DNA of 64,000 nucleotides from Tubulanus polymorphus (lineage: Eukaryota; Nemertea; Palaeonemertea; Tubulaniformes; Tubulanidae): positions 6,198,278-6,262,277 of the forward strand of contig NC_134030.1 of assembly GCF_964204645.1 (NCBI RefSeq), read 5' to 3'. Each line of letters opens with the position of its first letter. Position 1 is the stretch's first letter. The notes under the pieces were generated by a model. The model saw nothing but the letters and a program-made list of their open reading frames with translations, was not told the origin of the DNA and searched no databases. Positions 23,501 to 37,565 of this stretch are shown piece after piece. Position numbers and translations under genes: made by a program.

Positions 23501-25350
23501 GTGCCAAGTGATGTGATGAGGAAAACTGATGAGAAAAAATGAAGATGATATTTACTAATGAGTAGATTGAGGATGATGTTAACCGAAAGATGATAACTGG
23601 TGATAAGTCAAACGAGATGTTTCCTGATCGGTTGACAGAACATGAAAAACGAAAAGAAGTCTCAAGGAGATGAAAACTGACAAGATAAGCGAAGACGTTT
23701 TCTGACGAGAAGACTGGAAACACTGGTCTCCATGAGACGGATTAGTTTTCAAATTCTTTTCTCAATGGCTGAGACTGTAAACCTATAGTCTCTAAGCCCC
23801 AACCATATAGACCCTCTAAACCCTAAACCTACTGACTTGATACCTTAAACCCATAGTCTCTTAAATTGTACCCTTTAGACCCTCTAAACCCTAAACCAGA
23901 CTTGATATACTTAACCTATCAACTCTGATCCTTCTAAGCAAAACCCTCTTACCCCTTATCCACTAAATCCTTAACCTATAGATTCTAAACCCAAACCCTC
24001 TAGAACAAATCCTAAATCTGCAGACTTTAAACCCTACACATATAGACCCTAAACCAAAACCCTCTGATCAAAACCTAAACCTACAGTTTCTAAAGCCTTA
24101 AGCTATATACTCTTAAAACCTCAAAACCCTAAAGCTATGAACTCAAAACTTACACACTCCAAACCCATAGCCCCAAACCCCTCCTCCCTCTGCCCGCATC
24201 TTAACCATAATACTTGCATCGTTGCATGTTTGCCTTTGGCCATGCATTTTGTTTTTTAAGTTCAGGAAGTTTGGTTTAGCGCCAAGAGATGTGATGAGGA
24301 AAACTGATGAGAAGAATGAAGATGCTATTAACTAATGAGAAAACCGAAGATGATAACTGATAAGTCGAAGATGTTACCTGATGGGAAGATGACATGAAAA
24401 CTAAAAAGAAGTCTCAAGGAGATGAAAACTGACAAGATAAGAGAAGATGTTTACTGATGAGTAGACTGGAAACACTAGTCACCATGAGTTAGATTTGTTT
24501 CCAAGATCCTTTCTCACTGGCCGAGACTGTAAAACCATAGTCTCTAAGCCCAAACCATATAGACCCTCTACACCCTAAACCTACTGACTTGATACCCTAA
24601 ACCTATAGTCTCTAAAATCTTACCCTTTAGACCCTCTTAACCCTAAACCAGACTTGATATCCTAAACCTATTAACTCTAATCCTTCCAAGCAAAAACCCT
24701 CAAACCTAACGTTGTGGTTTCGTAATAATAAATTTGATCGTATAATTTAAAATTCGAAGTGTGGGATTTCTTCATTTATCTACAGTTTACACGGATTATA
24801 GTGTTTATTCGACAACCCTCGATAACCCTCAAACCTCGTATCCACTAAATCCTTAACTTATCCTTAACCTATAGATTCTTAACCCAAACCCTCTTAGACA
24901 AAATCCTTAACCTGCAGACTCTAAACCCTACGTATATAGACCCTAAACCAAAACCCTCTAAACCCTAAAACCTAAAGTTTGTAAAGCTTTAAGCTATATA
25001 CTCTAAAACCTCAATACCCTAAAGCTATGAACTAAAAACTTACACACTCCAAATCCTTAGCACCTGAGCCCCTCCTCCCTCTGCCTGCATCCTAAGCATA
25101 ATAGTTCAGGAAGTTTGGTTAAATGCCAAGAGATGTGATGAGGAAAATTGATGAGAAGAATGAAGATGATGCTAACTGATGAGAAAACCGAAGATGATTA
25201 CTGATAAGTCGAAGGAGATATTACCTGATAGGAAGACAGAACATGAAAACTCAAAATAAGTCTTGAGGAGATGAAAACTGACGAGATAAGCCAAGATGTT
25301 TACTGATGAGGAGACTAAAAACACTAGTCTCCATGAGACAGATTTGTTTT
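20520..25350. repeat. Satellite array 1 (about 7 monomers, ~690 bp)
   Basis: Monomers are marked by AAGTTCAGGAAGTTTG at about 20888, 21569, 22261, 23023, 23480, 24258 and 25103. Each has a C-rich half of irregular ~21-bp units (ACCCTAAACCTATAGTCTCT), a mixed segment with CCCCTCCTCCCTCTGCCCGC and GGCTTTGGCCATGCTTTTTG, and an A/G-rich half (GATGTGATGAGGAAAACTGAT, GAAGTCTCGAGGAGATGAAA, GAAGACTGGAAACACTAGTC). The 23023-23480 interval is a ~235-bp shorter monomer. A ~110-bp non-repeat segment interrupts the monomer at 24716-24830. Confidence 0.88.
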
Positions 25351-26215
25351 CAAGAAAACCACATGCGTGGCTAAGCAAGATTTCCCCTGGATTTATGTGT
25401 TTATATATGAACTTAACACTCAAATGTCTTGTTTATGCTATAGGATATGGAATATTTTGGAAGAGTGGACTCGGCACAGGAGATCTACCCTAGATTGTAA
25501 GAAGGCAATGGTTACAATGGTCTTCAACAGGGGACAGGCACCTTTCAGAAAAAAAAGGCCAGTATGAAAAAAATATGATAAAAATGTGGCACAAATTCCA
25601 GGCACGAACAAACTGGGCATACACCATGTCAACGACTAAAAACAGGCTTCGAATATAACGATGATACAGCCTCACTTGCCAGGGGTACGGTATCGCTCCC
25701 AAACTCGCTTAAACCGGTCAACATGGACCAATACTAGAAACATCCAAAAGTGTAGAAGTGTCACGTCAGTCAACAATTCAAATACATGTATCGTTATTGC
25801 TGAAGACTAACTTACCAGGATGGGACGGAAACAAAATGGAACTAAAGCCAGGTACCACTCAAGTACATCAGCCTACACACCAAGATTTCCTGGAAATGTT
25901 GAATGACCATGGCCTGACGCAGATAGAAGAACCCAATTGTGGCGAAAATACCCTTGATCCAACACCACAGCAAAAACATTCTATACAAAACTTCCATGCA
26001 ATTAAGACATCGAATGGATAGACCAAGCTCTTCGCGGATGGATCAAACAATGTGATCGTCTTTACCGCGAAATGAAGAAATCCGGCCAACCTGAGTGTAG
26101 AGTAAAATACAAGTATGGTAGACCAATTGGAAGTATATCGAAACCAAGTTGGAATAAGCTCAAGTACCAATGACAACACTAACCAGTTCTCATGTCTCAA
26201 GAAACTTGGTTACCC
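25350..26215 (+). pseudogene. Degenerate non-LTR retrotransposon, copy 2
   Basis: Same three pieces and same permuted order as at 17230. An RT-type segment lies at 25395-25550 (GIFWKSGLGTGDLP, then MVTMVFNRGQ); an endonuclease-type segment at 25805-25970 (LPGWDGNKMELKPGTTQVHQ, HQDFLEMLNDHGLTQ); and a linker at 26025-26160 (ALRGWIKQCDRLYREMKKSG). Frameshifts separate them. Relative to copy 1 it lacks an insertion of roughly 60 bp near 17280-17340. Confidence 0.7.
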
Positions 26216-26219
26216 TGGG

Positions 26220-28230
26220 CAGTGAATATTGGTTTTTTCATCAAGGAGAATGAATGAAGATCCCTATGACTTGACTTTGTAGTTTTACGGGGAAAGATGG
26301 TACTCCCTGAACCAAGTTCAAGCGTCTGTTTCACTGGCATGAGATACGTGCTCTACTGAGACATCACAGTAATCTGCAGCGTACAGGACTTTTAGGATGC
26401 AATTACGGGGTTAATTGCATTGAGTAGTGTTAGCATCATTCTGGTTTCTGGTATTTTGGAAGCAGTTTTTGGTCTTTTCTATGCGCATCAACCCTGTATT
26501 TTTGACATTGGTCTAGGTTGCTAGGGGTTTTCTGTAGGGTGGCCATTAGAAATCAGAGAAAACAACTTAACATCAGGATTTTGTATCCTGTAGGGTCAAG
26601 ATCACAGGAAGCCATTTTGTATTTTTCATTATTTCCAGGCTCAAACTAGTAGCCAATTTAAGATTAGTAGGTAAAACTGTAGGGACTAGGAGTGACTGAT
26701 GAAACTTTAGGTACTTTGTTGGTTCTAATTTAGTTTAGTAAATAAACAGTTTGAGCTAACTTGGTAAAATTAAATGGACAGGTTGTCATAGGGACTGAAA
26801 AACTAGACAAGGATAAAAAGTTGTAGGTCTAAGGTCACCGTCACTGGAAGCCATTTTGTATTTTTTATTTCGGAGCTCTACCTCATAGCCAGTTTGAAAT
26901 AAGTAGGTAAAACTGTAGGGACTAGAAGTAAATTATTGAATTTTAGGTACAGTTGGTCTTGGCTCAAGGCAACTGGAAGCCATTTTGAATTTCTCATCTT
27001 TTATCAATTGTTTAGTCTTCAACTGCTGTTATCGTTGACTGTTTGCTAGCAAGTTAGATTAAATCAAAATTACTTGACCATTACATGTCATTGATTGGAT
27101 GCTTCCAAATGACTGGTGGTGGCGCTTCATGCTCTCCCAGCACATCTTTCTAAACGCTATTCTGTCAACTAACTTACATCATCGGCCAAAAGGGGGTTTT
27201 CAATCTAAGATATGTATATGGCATATTCGTTATAGGGCAAATTAATTCGAGGTACCTGGTATGCTAGTGGAGAGTTGATGACAGTAGGTTTTTTAAGTCA
27301 ATGATTGAAAGGCAGCCCGGGGAAAAAGAATCAAACCGCTGGTAAAAGCGCGTTAGCTGGTAACCAACCTTTTTAATTATCATTAATGTTTGAAGCATGC
27401 CCCAATATTTACAACCTCTCCCAAGGAATGGTGCGTTTTGAAGGGAAATTAAACAAATTTTCTTTAGGAACTATCATGGATTGCATCCCATCCATTCCCT
27501 ATTTTACAATCTGATGCTGAAATCTGATTATGAAGTTGTATTATTTTGTATCATTATATTCATTGTAAATAGGAGATAATTGAAGAAATATTATATTATC
27601 ATAAATACCTACATCTCTCCAACATTTCCAACAGCTGCAGTTCACCTCAAAAAAGCATCCTAAAGCTTTGTATGCTACAGACAGCAGTGATAGCTCAGTA
27701 GAGCGCATGTTTCATGCGCAGTGAAATGGATGCTCAAACCCTGCTCAGGAAGTACCATTTTTCCCTTCAAAACTACAATTCATATCATAAGTATCTTAAG
27801 TCATTCTCCTATGGAGGATCTGGTATTCACAGGCCATGGATATCCAAGTTTGTGAGATCGACAGGTGTTGGATCCGAGGGATGTGATAGGGAAAAGCGAC
27901 TAGAAAAGTGAAGATATTGTTTATGGATGAGAAGACCGAAAAAGATGTTTACTGATGTGGACCGAAGATAAAACTGATGAGAAGACCGAAGATGATGTTT
28001 ATGAGAAGACTGAAGATGATGATTATTGATCGAAAGACCAAAAAAGATGTTTACTGATGCGGACCGAAGATAAAACAGATGAGAATACCTAAGATGAACA
28101 AACATTGCCAGAATTGACCTCACAGAATTCAGGAAATTTCTGTCCAGAATTTTCTGCAAACAATTCTGTTTTTCACTTAATTTGGAGACGCCATAAATGC
28201 CTTGAGACGGATTCGTTTTCAAAATCCTTC
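26220..28230. repeat. Non-coding tail and minisatellite of the ~3 kb block, copy 2
   Basis: Aligns with 18420-20500 and, more closely, with 35535-37565. It includes the GGAAGCCATTTT repeats, the tRNA-type insertion (27653-27766) and a shortened GAAGACCGAA minisatellite (27905-28095). It also has a ~280-bp segment at 26310-26590 that is absent or rearranged in copy 1. Confidence 0.75.
27653..27766 (+). mobile_element. tRNA-derived SINE-like insertion with target duplication
   Basis: An A-box-like TAGCTCAGTAGAGCG is followed by a perfect hairpin GCGCATG/CATGCGC at the anticodon-arm position, then a degraded B-box-like segment (GCTCAAACCCTGC). It is flanked by TCAAAA at 27647-27652 and 27767-27772. 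The matching site in copy 1 of the block (about 19600) is empty. It is not a functional tRNA: the B box is poor and the anticodon loop lacks U33. Confidence 0.6.
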
Positions 28231-31200
28231 TTCAATGGCTGAAACCTCCAAAACCCTAAACCTATAGACCTTTAATCCTTGTGAAACAAAATGCTCTAAT
28301 CCCTAACCAACTCAATTGTTTACCTACAGAGTCTAAACCCAAACCCTCTAGACTAAATCCTAAACCTGGAGACTTTAAACCCTACTCATAGAGACTCTAA
28401 ACCCTCTAAACCCTAAAACTTAAGTTCCTAAAGCCTAAAGCTATAGACTCAATACCCTCAAAAAGCCTTGAGCTATTAACCTAAAACTTACGCACTCCAA
28501 ACCCATAGCCCCCGAGCCCTTCCTCCCTCTGCCCGCATCTTAACCATAATACTTGCATTGTCGTATGTTTGGCTTTAGGCATGCTTTTTATTTATAAGTT
28601 CAGGAAGTTTGTTTAAATGTCGAGAGATGTGATGAGGAAAACTGATAAGAGCCGAAGGAGATGTTACCTAATGGGAAGAATGAAGATGAAAACTGACAAG
28701 AAGTCTCGAGGAGATGAAAGCTGACAGGATAAGCGAAGATGTTTACTGATGAGAAGACTGGAAACACTAGTTACCATGCGACAGATTTGTTTCCAAGATC
28801 CTTTTCAATAGCTGAGACTGTAAACCTATAGTCTATAAGCCCCAACCATATGTATCCTTTAAACCCTAAACCTACTTACTTAATACCCTAAACCTATATT
28901 CTCCATAACATTACCTTTTAGACCCTCTTAACCCTAAACCAGACTTGATACCCTAAACCTATTGACTTAAATCCTTCTAAGCAAAATCCTCTAAACCCTT
29001 ATCCACTAAATCCCCACCCGACAGATTCTAAGCCAAACCCTCTACACTAAATCCTAAAACCTGGACACTTTAAACCCTACACATATAGACCCTAAACCAA
29101 TACCCTCTAAACCCAACACCTAAAGTTCCTAAAGCCTTAAGCTATATTCTCTTAAACCCTCTAAAGCCTTAAGCATTAACTGAAAACTAATATACACTCC
29201 AAATCCATAGCCCCCTCCTCCCTCTGCCCGCATCTTAACCACATTACTTGCATTGGCACATGTTTGGCTTTGGCCATGCTTTTTGTGTTTAAGTTCAGGA
29301 AGTTTGGTTAAATGCCGAGCGATGTGATGAGGAAAACTGATAAGAGCCAAACGAAATGTTACCTAATGGGAATACTGAAGATGAAAACTGGCAAGAAGTC
29401 TCGAGGAGATGAAAGTTGACAGGATAAGCGAAGACGTTTACTGATGGGAAAGAAGACTGGAAATACTAGTCACCATGAGACAGATTTGTTTCCAAGATCC
29501 TTTCTCAATGGCTGAGACTGTAAACCTATAGTCTCTAAGCCCCAACCATACATATCCTTAAAACCCTAAACCTACTTACTAAATATCCTAAAATTATAGT
29601 CTCTAAAACTTTTGACCCTCTTAACCCTAAACCAGACTTGATACCCTAAACCTATTGACCTTAATCCTTCTAAGCAAAACCCTCTAACCTTTTATCCACT
29701 AAATCCTTACCCAACAGATTCTAAGCCAAACCCTCTACACTAAATCCTAAAACCTGGAGACTTTAAACCCTACGCATATAGACCCTAAACCAATACCCTC
29801 TAAACCCAACACCTTAAGTTCCTAAAGCCTTAAGCTATATTCTCTTAAACCCTCTAAAGCCTTAAGCATTAACTCAAAACTTACACACTCCAAATCCATA
29901 GCCCCCTCCTCCCTCTGCCCACATCTTAACCATATTACTTGCATTGTCACATGTTTGGCTTTGGCCATGCTTTTTGTTTTTAAGTTCAGGAAGTTTGGTT
30001 AAATGCCTAGTGATGTGATGAGGAAAACTGATTAGAGCCAAAGGAGATGTTACCTAATGGGAAGACTGAAGATGAAAACTGGCAAGAAGTCTCGAGGAGA
30101 TGAAAGTTGACAGGATAAGCGAAGACGTTTACTGATGGGAAAGAAGACTGGAAACACTAGTCACCATGAGACAGATTTGTTTCCAAGATCCTTTCTCAAT
30201 GGCTGACGCTGTAAACCGATTGTCTCTAATCCCCAACCATACATATCCTTAAAACCCTAAACCTACTTACTAAATATCCTAAAATTATAGTCTCTAAAAC
30301 TTTTGACCCTCTTAACCCTAAACCAGACTTGATACCCTAAACCTATTGACCTTAATCCTTCTAAGCAAAACCCTCTAACCTTTTATCCACTAAATCCTTA
30401 CCCAACAGATTCTAAGCCAAACCCTCTACACTAAATCCTAAAACCTGGAGACTTTAAACCCTACGCATATAGACCCTAAACCAATACCCTCTAAACCCAA
30501 CACCTTAAGTTCCTAAAGCCTTAAGCTATATTCTCTTAAACCCTCTAAAGCCTTAAGCATTAACTCAAAACTTACACACTCCAAATCCATAGCCCCCTCC
30601 TCCCTCTGCCCACATCTTAACCATATTACTTGCATTGTCACATGTTTGGCTTTGGCCATGCTTTTTGTTTTTAAGTTCAGGAAGTTTGGTTAAATGCCTA
30701 GTGATGTGATGAGGAAAACTGATTAGAGCCAAAGGAGATGTTACCTAATGGGAAGACTGAAGATGAAAACTGGCAAGAAGTCTCGAAGAGATGAAAGTTG
30801 ACAGGATAAGCGAAGACGTTTACTGATGGGAAAGAAGACTGGAAATACTAGTCACCATGAGACAGATTTGTTTCCAAGATCCTTTCTCAATGGCTGAGAC
30901 TGTAAACCTATAGTCTCTAAGCCCCAACCATATGTATCCTTTAAACCCTAAACCTACTTACTTAATACCCTAAACCTATAGTCTCTATAACATTACCTTT
31001 TAGACCCTCTTAACCATAAACCAGACTTGATACCTTAAACCTATTGACCTTAATCCTTCTAAGCAAAACCCTCTAACCCCTTATCCACTAAATCCTTACC
31101 CTACAGATTCTAAGCCAAACCCTCTACACTAAATCCTAAAACCTGGAGACTTTAAACCCTACGCATATAGACCCTAAACCAATACCCTCTCAACCCAAAA

Positions 31201-34200
31201 CCTAAAGTTCCTAAAGCCTTAAGCTATATTCTCTTAAACCCTCTAAAGCCTTAAGCTATTTACTCAAAACTTACACACTCCAAACCCATAGCCCGAACCC
31301 CTCCTCCCTCTGCCCGCATCTTAACAATAATACTAGCATCGTCCCATGTTTTCCTTTGGCCATGCTTTTTGTTTTTAAGTTCAGGAAGTTTGCGTAAGTG
31401 CCAAGTGATGTGATGAGGAAAACTGATGAGAAGAATGAAGATGATATTTACTGATGAGTAGATTGAAGATGATGTTAACTGAAAGATGATAACTGGTGAT
31501 AAGTCAAACGAGATGTTTCCTGATGAGATGACAGAACATGATAACTGGCAAGTAGTCTCGAGATGAAAACTGACAAGATAAGCGAAGACGTTTTCTGACG
31601 AGAAGACTAGAAACTCTAGTCTCCATGAGACAGATTAGTTTTCAAATTCTTTTCTCAATGGCTGAGACTGTAAACCTATAGTCTCTAAGCCCCAACCATA
31701 TGTATCCTTTAAACCCTAAACCTACTTACTTTATACCCTAAATCTATAGTCTCTATAACATTTTCTTTTAGACCCTCTTAACCCTAAACCAGACTTGATA
31801 CCCTAAACCTGTTGACTTTAATCCTTCTAAGCAAAACCCTCTAACCCCTTATCCACTAAATCCTTACCCGACAGATTCTAAGCCAAACCCTCTACACTAA
31901 ATCCTAAAACCTGGAGACTTTAAACCCTAAGATATAGACCCTAAACCAATACCCTCAACCAATACCCTCTAAACCCAACACCTAAAGTTCCTAAAGCCTT
32001 AAGCTTTATTCTCTTAAACCCTCTAAAGCCTTAAACATTAACTCAAAACTTACACACTCCAAATCCATAGCCCCCTCCTCCCTCTGCCCACATCTTGACC
32101 ACATTACTTGCAATGTCACATGTTTGGCTTTGGCCATGCTTTTTGTTTTTAAGTTCAGGAAGTTTGGTTAAATGCCGAGTGATGTGATGAGGAAAACTGA
32201 TAAGAGCCAATTAGGAGATGTTACCTAATGGGAAGAATGAAGATGAAAACTGGCAAGAAGTCTCGAGGAGATGAATGCTGACAAGATAAGCGAAGATGTT
32301 TACTGATGGGAAAGAAGACTGGAAACACTAGTCACCATGAGACAGATTTGTTTCCAAGATCCTTTCTCAATGGCTGACGCTGTAAACCGATTGTCTCTAA
32401 TCCCCAACCATACATATCCTTAAAACCCTAAACCTACTTACTAAATATCCTAAAATTATAGTCTCTAAAACTTTTGACCCTCTTAACCCTAAACCAGACT
32501 TGATACCCTAAACCTATTGACCTTAATCCTTCTAAGCAAAACCCTCTAACCTTTTATCCACTAAATCCTTACCCAACAGATTCTAAGCCAAACCCTCTAC
32601 ACTAAATCCTAAAACCTGGAGACTTTTAACCCTAAGATATAGACCCTAAACCAATACCCTCTAAACCCAACACCTAAAGTTCCTAAAGCCTTAAGCTATA
32701 TTCTCTTAAACCCTCTAAAGCCTTAAGCTATTAACTCAAAACTTACACACTCCAAATCCATAGCCCCTCCTCCCTCTGCCTGCATCTTAACCACATTACT
32801 TGCATTGTCACATGTTTGGCTTTGGCCATGCTTTTTGTTTTTAAGTTCAGGAAGTTTGCGTAAGTGCCAAGTGATGTGATGAGGAAAATTGATGAGAAGA
32901 ATGAAGGTGATATTTACTAATGAGTAGATTGAAGATGATGTTAACAGAAAGATGATAACTGGTGATAAGTCAAACGAGATGTTTCCTGATCGGATGACAG
33001 AACATGAAAAACGAATAGAAGTCTCGAGGAGATGAAAACTGACAAGATAAGCGAAGATGTTTTCTGACGAGAAGAAGACTGGAAACACTAGTCTCCATGA
33101 GACGGATTAGTTTTCAAATTCTTTTCTCAATGGCTGAGACTGTAAACCTATAGTCTCTAAGCCCCAACCATATAGACCCTCTAAACCCTAAACCTACTGA
33201 CTTGATACCTTAAACCCTTAGTCTCTTAAATTGTACCCTTTAGACCCTCTTAACCCTAAACCAGACTTGATATACTTAACCTATCAACTCTGATCCTTCT
33301 AAGCAAAACCCTCTAACCCCTTATCCACTAAATCCTTAACCTATAGATTCTAAACCCAAACCCTCTAGAACAAATCCTAAATCTGCAGACTTTAAACCCT
33401 ACATATATAGACCCTAAACCAAAACCCTCTGAAACCTAAGCCTACAGTTTCTAAAGCCTTAAGCTATATACTCTTAAAACCTCAAAACCCTAAAGCTATG
33501 AACTCAAAACTTACACACTCCAAATCCTTAGCACCTGAGCCCCTCCTCCCTCTGCCCGCATCTTAACCATAATACTTGCATCGTTGCATGTTTGCCTTTG
33601 GCCATGCATTTTGTTTTTTAAGTTCAGGAAGTTTGGTTTAGCGCCGAGAGATGTGATGAGGAAAACTGATGAGAAGAATGAAGATGCTATTAACTAATGA
33701 GAAAACCGAAGATGATAACTGATAAGTCGAAGATGTTACCTGATGGGAAGATGACATGAAAACTAAAAAGAAGTCTCAAGGAGATGAAAACTGTCAAGAT
33801 AAGAGAAGATGTTTACTGATGAGTAGACTGGAAACACTAGTTACCATGAGTTAGATTTGTTTCCAAGATCCTTTCTCACTGGCCGAGACTGTAAAACTAT
33901 AGTGTCTAAGCCCAAACTATATAGACCCTCTACACCCTAAACCTACTGACTTGATACCCTAAACCTACAGTCTCTAAAATCTTACCCTTTAGACCCTCTT
34001 AACCCTAAACCAGACTTGATATCCTAAACCTATTAACTCTAATCCTTCCAAGCAAAAACCCTCAAACCTAATGTTGTGGTTTCGTAATAATAAATTTGAT
34101 CGTATAATTTTAAATTCGAAGTGTGGGATTTCTTCATTTATCTACAGTTTACACGGATTATAGTGTTTATTCGACAACTAACCCTCAAACCTCTTATCCA

Positions 34201-34670
34201 CTAAATCCTTAAACTATAGATTCTTAACCCAAACCCTCTTAGACAAAATCCTAAACCTGCAGACTCTAAACCCTACGTATATAGACCCTAAAACAAAACC
34301 CTCTAAACCCTAAAACCTAAAGTTTGTAAAGCTTTAAGCTATAAACTCTAAAACCTCAATACCCTAAAGCTATGAACTAGAAACTTACACACTCCAAATC
34401 CTTAGCACCTGAGCCCCTCCTCCCTCTGCCTGCATCCTAACCATAATAGTTCAGGAAGTTTGGTTAAATGCCAAGAGATGTGATGAGGAAAATTGATGAG
34501 AAGAAAGAAGATGATGCTAACTGATGAGTCGAAGGAGATATTACCTGATAGGAAGACAGAACATGAAAACTCAAAATAAGTCTTGAGGAGATGAAAACTG
34601 ACGAGATAAGCCAAGATGTTTACTGATAAGGAGACTAAAAACACTAGTCTCCATGAGACAGATTTGTTTT
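28230..34670. repeat. Satellite array 2 (about 9 monomers)
   Basis: Markers (AAGTTCAGGAAGTTTG) lie at about 28596, 29291, 29992, 30673, 31377, 32151, 32843, 33620 and 34448, most spaced 680-705 bp with two at ~775 bp. Some neighbours are almost identical (for example 29560-30220 against 30240-30900), showing recent unequal exchange. The last monomer carries the same ~110-bp interruption (34071-34185) as the last monomer of array 1, which ties the two arrays together as a higher-order duplication. Confidence 0.88.
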
Positions 34671-35535
34671 CAAGAAAACCACATGCGTGGCTAAGCAAGA
34701 TTTCCCCTGGATTTATGTGTTTATATATGAACTTAACACTCAAATGTCTTGTTTATGCTATAGGATATGGAATATTTTGGAAGAGTGGACTCGGCACAGG
34801 AGATCTACCCCTATATTGGTAGAAGGCAATGGTTACAATGGTCTTCAACAGGGGACAGGCGTCTGTCAGAAAAAATCAGGCCAATATGAAAAAAATATGA
34901 TAAAAATGTGGCACAAATTCCAGGCTCAAACAAACTGGGCATACAACATGTCAACGACTAAAAACAGGCTTCGAATATAACGATGATACAGCCTCACTTG
35001 CCAGGGGTACGGTATCGTTCCCAAACTCGCTTAAACCGGTCAACATGGACCAATACTAGAAACATCCAAAAGTGTAGAAGTGTCACGTCAGTCAACAATT
35101 CAAATACATGTATCGTTATTGCTGAAGACTAACTTACCAGGATGGGACGGAAACAAAATGGAACTAAAGCCAGGTACCACTCAAGTACATCAGCCTACAC
35201 ACCAAGATTTCCTGGAAATGTTGAATGACCATGGCCTGACACAGATAGAAGAACCCAATTGTGGCGAAAATACCCTTGATCCAACACCACAGCAAAAACA
35301 TTCTATACAAAACTTCCATGCAATTAAGTCATCGAATGGATAGACCAAGCTCTTCGCGGATGGATCAAACAATGTGATCGTCTTTACCGCGAAATGAAGA
35401 AATCCGGCCAACCTGAGTGTAGAGTAAAATACAAGTATGGTAGACCAATTGGAAGTATATCGAAACCAAGTTGGAATAAGCTCAAGTACCAATGACAACA
35501 CTAACCAGTTCTCATGTCTCAAGAAACTTGGTTAC
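34670..35535 (+). pseudogene. Degenerate non-LTR retrotransposon, copy 3
   Basis: Almost identical to copy 2 at an offset of about 9.32 kb. RT-type segment 34715-34870, endonuclease-type segment 35127-35290, linker 35345-35480. It shares copy 2's frameshifts, so the copies duplicated after the element had already decayed. Confidence 0.72.
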
Positions 35536-37565
35536 CCTGGGCAGTGAATATTGGTTTTTTCATCAAGGAGAATGAATGAAGATCCTTATGACTTGACTTT
35601 GTAGTTTTACGGGGAAAGATGGTACTCCCTGAACCAAGTTCAAGCGTCTGTTTCACTGGCATGAGATACGTTCTCTACTGAGACATCACAGTAATCTGCA
35701 GCGTACAGGACTTTTAGGATGCAATTACGTGGTTAATTGCATTGAGTAGTGTTAGCATCATTCTGGTTTCTGGTATTTTGGAAGCAGTTTTTGGTCTTTT
35801 CTATGCGCATCAACCCTGTATTTTTGACATTGGTCTAGGTTGCTAGGGGTTTTCTGTAGGGTGGCCATTATAAATCAGAGAAAACAACTTAACATCAGGA
35901 TTTTGTATCCTGTAGGGTCAAGATCACAGGAAGCCATTTTGTATTTTTCATTATTTCCAGGCTCAAACTAGTAGCCAATTTAAGATTAGTAGGTAAAACT
36001 GTAGGGACTAGGAGTGACTGATGAAACTTTAGGTACTTTGTTGGTTCTAATTTAGTTTAGTAAATAAACAGTTTGAGCTAACTTGGTAAAATTAAATGGA
36101 CAGGTTGTCATAGGGACTGAAAAACTAGACAAGGATAAAAAGTTGTAGGTCTAAGGTCACCGTCACTGGAAGCCATTTTGTATTTTTTATTTCGGAGCTC
36201 TACCTCATAGCCAGTTTGAAATAAGTAGGTAAAACTGTAGGGACTAGAAGTAAATTATTGAATTTTAGGTACAGTAGGTCTTGGCTCAAGGCAACTGGAA
36301 GCCATTTTGAATTTCTCATCTTTTATCAATTGTTTAGTCTTCAACTGCTGTTATCGTTGACTGTTCGCTAGCAAGTTAGATTAAATCAAAATTACTTGAC
36401 CATTACATGTCATTGATTGGATGCTTCCAAATGACTGGTGGTGGCGCTTCATGCTCTCCCAGCACATCTTTCTAAACGCTATTCTGTCAACTAACTTACA
36501 TCATCGGCCAAAAGGGGGTTTTCAATCTAAGATATGTATATGGCATATTCGTTATAGGGCAAATTAATTCGAGGTACCTGGTATGCTAGTGGAGAGTTGA
36601 TGACAGTAGGTTTTTTAAGTCAATGATTGAAAGGCAGCCCGGGGAAAAAGAATCATACCGCTGGTAAAAGCGCGTTAGCTGGTAACCAACCTTTTTAATT
36701 ATCATTAATGTTTGAAGCATGCCCCAATATTTACAACCTCTCCCAAGGAATGGTGCGTTTTGAAGGGAAATTAAACAAATTTTCTTTAGGAACTCTTATG
36801 GATTGCATCCCATCCATTCCCTATTTTACAATCTGATGCTGAAATCTGATTATGAAGTTGTATTATTTTGTATCATTATATTCATTGTAAATAGGAGATA
36901 ATTGAAGAAATATTATATTATCATAAATACCTACATCTCTCCAACATTTCCAACAGCTGCAGTTAAACCTCAAAAAAGCATCCTAAAGCTTTGTATGCTA
37001 CAGACAGCAGTGATGGCTCAGTAGAGCGCATGTTTTATGCGCAGTGAAATGGATGCTCAAACCCTGCTCAGGAAGTACCATTTTTCCCTTCAAAACTACA
37101 ATTCATATCATAAGTATCTTAAGTCATTCTCCAATGGAGGATCCGGTATTCACAGGCCATGGATATCCAAGTTTGTGAGATCGACGGGTGTTGGATCCGA
37201 GGGATGTGATAGGGAAAAGCGACGAGAAAAGCGAAGATATTGTTTATTGATGAGAAAACCGAAAAAGATGTTTACTGATGTGGACCGAAGATAAAACTGA
37301 TGGGAAGACCGAAGATGATGTTTATGAGAAGGCTGAAGATGATGGTTATTGATCGAAAGACCGAAAAAGATTTTTACTAATGCAGACCGAAGATAAAACC
37401 GATGAGAATACCTAAGATAAACAAGCATTGCCAGAATTGACCTCACAGAATTCAGGAAATTTCTGTCCAGAATTTTCTGCAAACAATTCTGTTTTCCAGG
37501 ATTCTGTTTTTCACTTAATTTGGAGACGCCATGAATGCCTTGAGACGGATTCGTTTTCAAAATCC
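35535..37565. repeat. Non-coding tail and minisatellite of the ~3 kb block, copy 3
   Basis: Near-identical to 26220-28230, including the GGAAGCCATTTT repeats, the tRNA-type insertion and the short GAAGACCGAA minisatellite at 37205-37420. Confidence 0.75.
36976..37089 (+). mobile_element. tRNA-derived SINE-like insertion, duplicated copy
   Basis: Same insertion as 27653-27766, flanked by TCAAAA at 36970-36975 and 37090-37095. A-box-like TGGCTCAGTAGAGCG and the GCGCATG hairpin arm are kept, with one change in the loop. It was copied with the higher-order repeat rather than inserted independently. Confidence 0.6.

Noticed and set aside
27684-27750. Functional tRNA gene
   Set aside because: A box and an anticodon-arm hairpin are present, but the B box is degraded, U33 is missing and no acceptor stem forms.
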